From the NCBI GenBank assembly GCA_964637235.1, contig CAZWVR010000112.1, forward strand, positions 1 to 6,586: a DNA stretch of 6,586 nt. Reading direction: 5' to 3'. Of the stretch, positions 5,166 through 6,586 are shown piece by piece. Made by a program: the position numbers and the translations under genes. Position 1 is the first letter of the stretch. The number at the start of each line of letters is the position of its first letter. The notes beneath the pieces are model-generated. The model made no database searches. It saw only the letters and a program-made list of their open reading frames with translations, and was not told the origin of the DNA. The DNA comes from CAZWVR01 sp964637235 (lineage in GTDB: Bacteria; Bacteroidota; Bacteroidia; Bacteroidales; S143-33).

Positions 5166-5245
5166 AAAATATATTCTTTTCGCAAAATTTTGCGAAAAAT
5201 CTCTATTTCAGCACATTGCAAAAAAAAGGTACGTTTATATCTTTG
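5166..5245 (-). promoter_or_regulatory. Long promoter repeat, copy 4, driving the zinc-ribbon gene
   Basis: Minus strand: TTC (5196-5194), 20 bases, TATATTTT (5173-5166), with GCAAAATTTTGC at 5182-5193. The extension ends at GTT (5245). Plus strand: TTG (5216-5218), 19 bases, TATCTTTG (5238-5245) fully matches the Bacteroidota -7 box, outward from the gene. Confidence 0.65.
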
Positions 5246-5301
5246 TTGTAGTCCATTAAAACGACACTACAACACAGTATAAAAACTATGCTTAGTGTCG
5301 T
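5245..5301. repeat. Two overlapping, mutually exclusive hairpins
   Basis: GTTGTAGT (5245-5252) pairs with ACTACAAC (5266-5273) around CCATTAAAACGAC. ACGACACTA (5261-5269) pairs perfectly with TAGTGTCGT (5293-5301) around a 23-base loop that holds a smaller stem with one mismatch. The middle segment 5261-5273 is shared, so only one hairpin can form at a time. Confidence 0.6.
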
Positions 5302-5309
5302 GCTTAAAT

Positions 5310-5465
5310 CTAACTTTGTGCTAATGCTTTATTTTTTTCTTTCCACGCTTCCCATTCATAGTGTTCAGAAATTTTGTCAAGTGCTGGAATACCGTAAGAA
5401 GTATAGTTGTCAATTAAATCTATCACTTCATTGTAATTTCCATAATAATTAACGCCACATAACAC
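5310..5465 (-). CDS. Hypothetical 51-aa protein lacking an ATG, possibly 5'-truncated
   Basis: An open frame encoding NYYGNYNEVIDLIDNYTSYG, then IPALDKISEHYEWEAWKEKN and KALAQS. The composition is protein-like, with a helical, acidic, Trp-containing C-terminus. No in-frame ATG exists; the first candidates are GTG at 5465 and TTG at 5477. GTG at 5465 overlaps the core end (GTTATGT, read on the minus strand) of attC-like site S2. Either the gene uses a rare start, or the 5' part was cut off when a cassette junction formed here. No family is recognised. It lies downstream of S2 and upstream of the paired hairpins at 5245-5301. Confidence 0.5.
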   Translation of the reverse strand: MLCGVNYYGNYNEVIDLIDNYTSYGIPALDKISEHYEWEAWKEKNKALAQS

Positions 5466-5587
5466 TAAATATAGCAAATAGCCGTGTTAGTGGACTTATT
5501 AGAACGATTTGCTGATTATTAAAAATATTTTTGTTAATTAAAATTCTTATTTCAAATCGGCTACTTGCCATATTATCAACGTTAATT
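5457..5587. repeat. attC-like imperfect hairpin S2
   Basis: ACATAAC (5457-5463), ACTAA, ATAT, a, GCAA, a, TAGCCG (5469-5484), a 73-base AT-rich apex, CGGCTA, c, TTGC, c, ATAT (5558-5573), TATCAAC, GTTAATT (5581-5587). It has the same layout and the same TAGCCG/CGGCTA inner stem as S1, with different outer stems (ATAT and GCAA against GTAT and AGTA) that stay paired. The apex starts GTGTTAGTG as in S1. Confidence 0.75.
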
Positions 5588-5592
5588 AAAGA

Positions 5593-5835
5593 TTAACAAC
5601 TGGGAATCGTGCGCCACTCTTCTTCTCCTGTTTCGCTTATCCATTTCTGTTTTAATTGCCAAAAAGATTGCCCTACGTCACTATAATAAGCACCATTTAC
5701 CCCACAAGGTTTTTTAATTTCTTCTGTTTCTACTGCATTAAACCATTTTAGTTCCATAGTTGGTTTCCAATTTAATTTGTTTTTGTCTTCCTCTGCATCA
5801 TCTTTTAAGGCTTGTTTAATTATTTCTTCTATCAT
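5593..5835 (-). CDS. Hypothetical 80-aa protein
   Basis: A short acidic helix (MIEEIIKQALKDDAEEDKNK), then a probable small beta domain: LNWKPTMELKWF, GVNGAYYSDVGQSFWQLKQKW, ETGEEEWRTIP. The closing 'LKQKWxxxxGEEEWRTIP' pattern is typical of short phage proteins in which a Trp-rich sheet ends with W(R/K)xIP. No function is known. It ends 6 bases before attC-like site S2. Upstream lie a strong consensus promoter (5907-5937) and a degenerate palindrome (5874-5885) in the leader. Confidence 0.75.
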   Translation of the reverse strand: MIEEIIKQALKDDAEEDKNKLNWKPTMELKWFNAVETEEIKKPCGVNGAYYSDVGQSFWQLKQKWISETGEEEWRTIPSC

Positions 5836-5873
5836 TTTTTTTGTTTTTTAAATTTAAAAATATTATTCTTTTT

Positions 5874-5885
5874 CCAAAATTTTGC
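5874..5885. promoter_or_regulatory. Degenerate operator palindrome in the 80-aa gene leader
   Basis: CCAAAATTTTGC differs by one base from the GCAAAATTTTGC core. It lies about 40 bases before the ATG, as in the other modules, and downstream of the separate promoter at 5907-5937. A weak module-type promoter (TTC, then TAATATTT) overlaps it. Confidence 0.5.
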
Positions 5886-5906
5886 GAAAACACTTTATAA
5901 TAATTG

Positions 5907-5937
5907 CAAATATACGGAAAAAAAATTACAATAACAA
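5907..5937 (-). promoter_or_regulatory. Consensus Bacteroidota promoter for the 80-aa gene
   Basis: Minus strand: TTG (5937-5935), 20 bases, TATATTTG (5914-5907), a full match to TTG-N19-21-TAnnTTTG. It is the best minus-strand promoter in the window and does not contain the palindrome. The start site should fall near 5900. Confidence 0.75.
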
Positions 5938-5963
5938 ATATTTTGCAAAAAAAAACAAATAAA

Positions 5964-6398
5964 TTAGTCTAAATCTATGTTTTTGCCAACCACTATTAAG
6001 TTAGTTGAGTCAAATTTAGATAATACTGGAGCTTCTAATTCACTTTTAAGAGTATCAGACATTAGATTGGAATAGAGAAGAAGTCCTCGTTTTTTCCAAG
6101 AGAGAAATTTTTGCTTTTGTCTAATTTTTGCAAAAGAATCCCATTGCTCATTATTTTTAACATAAGACCAATAAGAATGTTTTTTATCATCAGTAACTCC
6201 ATTTCGTATTATCATTCCTAAGTCTTCAAGGTCGGATAACCGAGCAACTACAGTGCTTTCTTTTATGCCTGTCCAATAAATTATATTTTGAATTGTAACT
6301 TTCTTATGTGTGATAATTATATTAAGTATCTTTGCCATTGCATTTTTTAATGTGCCGGTTTCTATTTGTTCTTTTAATGCTATTTGTTTTGGTGTCAT
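5964..6398 (-). CDS. Winged-helix DNA-binding protein
   Basis: A 144-residue protein with a winged helix-turn-helix at about residues 17-80: a helix with AMAKILNIIITHKKV, then TIQNIIYWTGI and the recognition helix STVVARLSDLEDLGMI. A wing follows (IRNGVTDDKKHSYWSYV). The T(I/V)xNI...G(I)xxSTV.RL.DLE.LG(M/L)I pattern is the MarR/ArsR-like layout often found in small phage and plasmid regulators. The C-terminal 60 residues are helical, with a WKKRG turn. It has its own long promoter repeat and could bind the GCAAAATTTTGC palindromes, but that is inference. It could equally be a replication or accessory protein. Confidence 0.75.
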   Translation of the reverse strand: MTPKQIALKEQIETGTLKNAMAKILNIIITHKKVTIQNIIYWTGIKESTVVARLSDLEDLGMIIRNGVTDDKKHSYWSYVKNNEQWDSFAKIRQKQKFLSWKKRGLLLYSNLMSDTLKSELEAPVLSKFDSTNLIVVGKNIDLD

Positions 6399-6419
6399 TT
6401 TTTTTTGATTTTTAAATTT

Positions 6420-6500
6420 TATTAATAGTTTCTTTTTTGCGAAATTTTGCGAAAACCCTTTATTTCAATAGATTATAAAAAAGGTGCGTATATATTAATG
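6420..6500 (-). promoter_or_regulatory. Long promoter repeat, copy 5 (diverged), before the winged-helix gene
   Basis: The palindrome reads GCGAAATTTTGC (6439-6450). The extension is recognisable but mutated (TATTTCAATAG for TATTTCAGCAC, GGTGCG for GGTACG) and ends TATTAATG at 6493-6500. The minus-strand boxes are poor (TTC, 23 bases, TATTAATA), so this copy may be weak or depend on an activator. Confidence 0.5.
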
Positions 6501-6506
6501 TTGTGC
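6500..6506. other. Core-like GTT end abutting the IS element
   Basis: GTTGTGC follows promoter repeat 5 exactly where the other copies have GTTATAG, GTTAGGC, GTTACCA and GTTGTAG. The IS200/IS605 element begins directly after it. Confidence 0.5.
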
Positions 6507-6586
6507 TTGACTACTCCCCCGATTAAAGTCCGGGAGATTCACTTTCTTCAATCATAGCGAGCTGAGGAAATTCAGAGTTACCACTA
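6507..6586 (-). mobile_element. IS200/IS605-family element, right end, partial
   Basis: Minus strand: the tnpB tail, then the imperfect hairpin CTCCC...GGGAG (6536-6514), then TAG and TCAA (6510-6507). A hairpin at the end of tnpB followed by a TCAA-type tetranucleotide is the right-end layout of IS200/IS605 elements, which move as single-stranded DNA without target duplication. In TnpB systems this end also forms the omega-RNA scaffold. The element continues beyond the window, so its exact family and left end are unseen. Confidence 0.7.
6523..6586 (-). CDS. tnpB: TnpB (IS605 OrfB-like), C-terminal 20 residues, partial
   Basis: The frame enters from the right edge and reads SGNSEFPQLAMIEESESPGL, then stops with TAA at 6525-6523, inside the right-end hairpin. 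A Ser/Glu/Pro-rich tail ending in a SPGL-like peptide encoded by the hairpin is usual for TnpB proteins of this IS family. TnpB is an RNA-guided nuclease that helps retain the element. The catalytic core lies outside the window, so activity cannot be judged. Confidence 0.65.
   Translation of the reverse strand, partial: SGNSEFPQLAMIEESESPGL

Noticed and set aside
5447..5453. AATTAAC as the left end of site S2, since it pairs perfectly with GTTAATT (5581-5587)
   Set aside because: It gives a 15-base spacer, whereas ACATAAC (5457-5463) gives the 5-base spacer seen at all other sites; the extra pairing remains possible.
5310..5465. A minus-strand ATG near 5440 as the start of the 51-aa gene
   Set aside because: That ATG is in another frame and meets a stop after six codons.
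1..6506. A CRISPR array, given the many repeated modules
   Set aside because: Repeats are hundreds of bases apart with genes between them, vary in length, and lack uniform spacers; no cas gene is seen.

Overview
The window is very AT-rich, uses A-rich leaders instead of Shine-Dalgarno sequences, and carries Bacteroidota-type promoters (TTG, 18-20 bases, TAnnTTTG or TATATTTT). This points to a Bacteroidota genome or, more likely, a mobile element of one. Every supported gene reads on the minus strand. Most products are small orphan proteins of the kind found in phage or plasmid accessory regions: an SbcC/SMC-like ATPase, a winged-helix protein, a zinc ribbon, coiled-coil and membrane proteins. 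I cannot tell phage from plasmid, and no integrase, capsid or replication gene lies inside the window.

Layout in transcription order, from the right end: the C-terminal tail of a TnpB and the right end of an IS200/IS605-type element (6507-6586); promoter repeat, then winged-helix protein (5964-6398) and an 80-aa protein (5593-5835); an attC-like hairpin and a 51-aa frame without ATG (5310-5465); promoter repeat and a 51-aa zinc ribbon (4992-5147); an attC-like stem with a 60-aa gene in its loop (4730-4912); promoter repeat, then the 71-aa and 90-aa pair and a 129-aa coiled coil (3629-4569); a 500-base non-coding tract with small hairpins and a tandem tRNA-like structure (3275-3410); an attC-like hairpin and a 73-aa protein (2906-3127); promoter repeat, then the ATPase (1481-2794), an 84-aa membrane protein and a 134-aa helical protein (762-1166); a half attC-like site and an 87-aa protein (381-644); an attC-like hairpin and a 63-aa protein (78-269); and a promoter repeat (1-67) for a gene beyond the left edge.

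Two repeat families organise the window. The first is a promoter/operator module built on the palindrome GCAAAATTTTGC, found before nearly every gene or operon. In five places it carries a 45-50 base extension that ends at a GTT. The second is a set of long imperfect hairpins built like integron attC sites: ...AAC, 5 nt, 4 bp, a.c mismatch, 4 bp, a.c mismatch, 6 or more bp, loop, mirror half, 7 nt, GTT... Their stem sequences differ but covary. Stop codons abut their ends and gene boundaries fall on their GTT positions. The two families alternate along the window. The best reading is a cassette array, integron-like or CALIN-like, interleaved with a coordinately regulated accessory gene set. 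That reading is inferred from architecture; no integrase is visible to confirm it.
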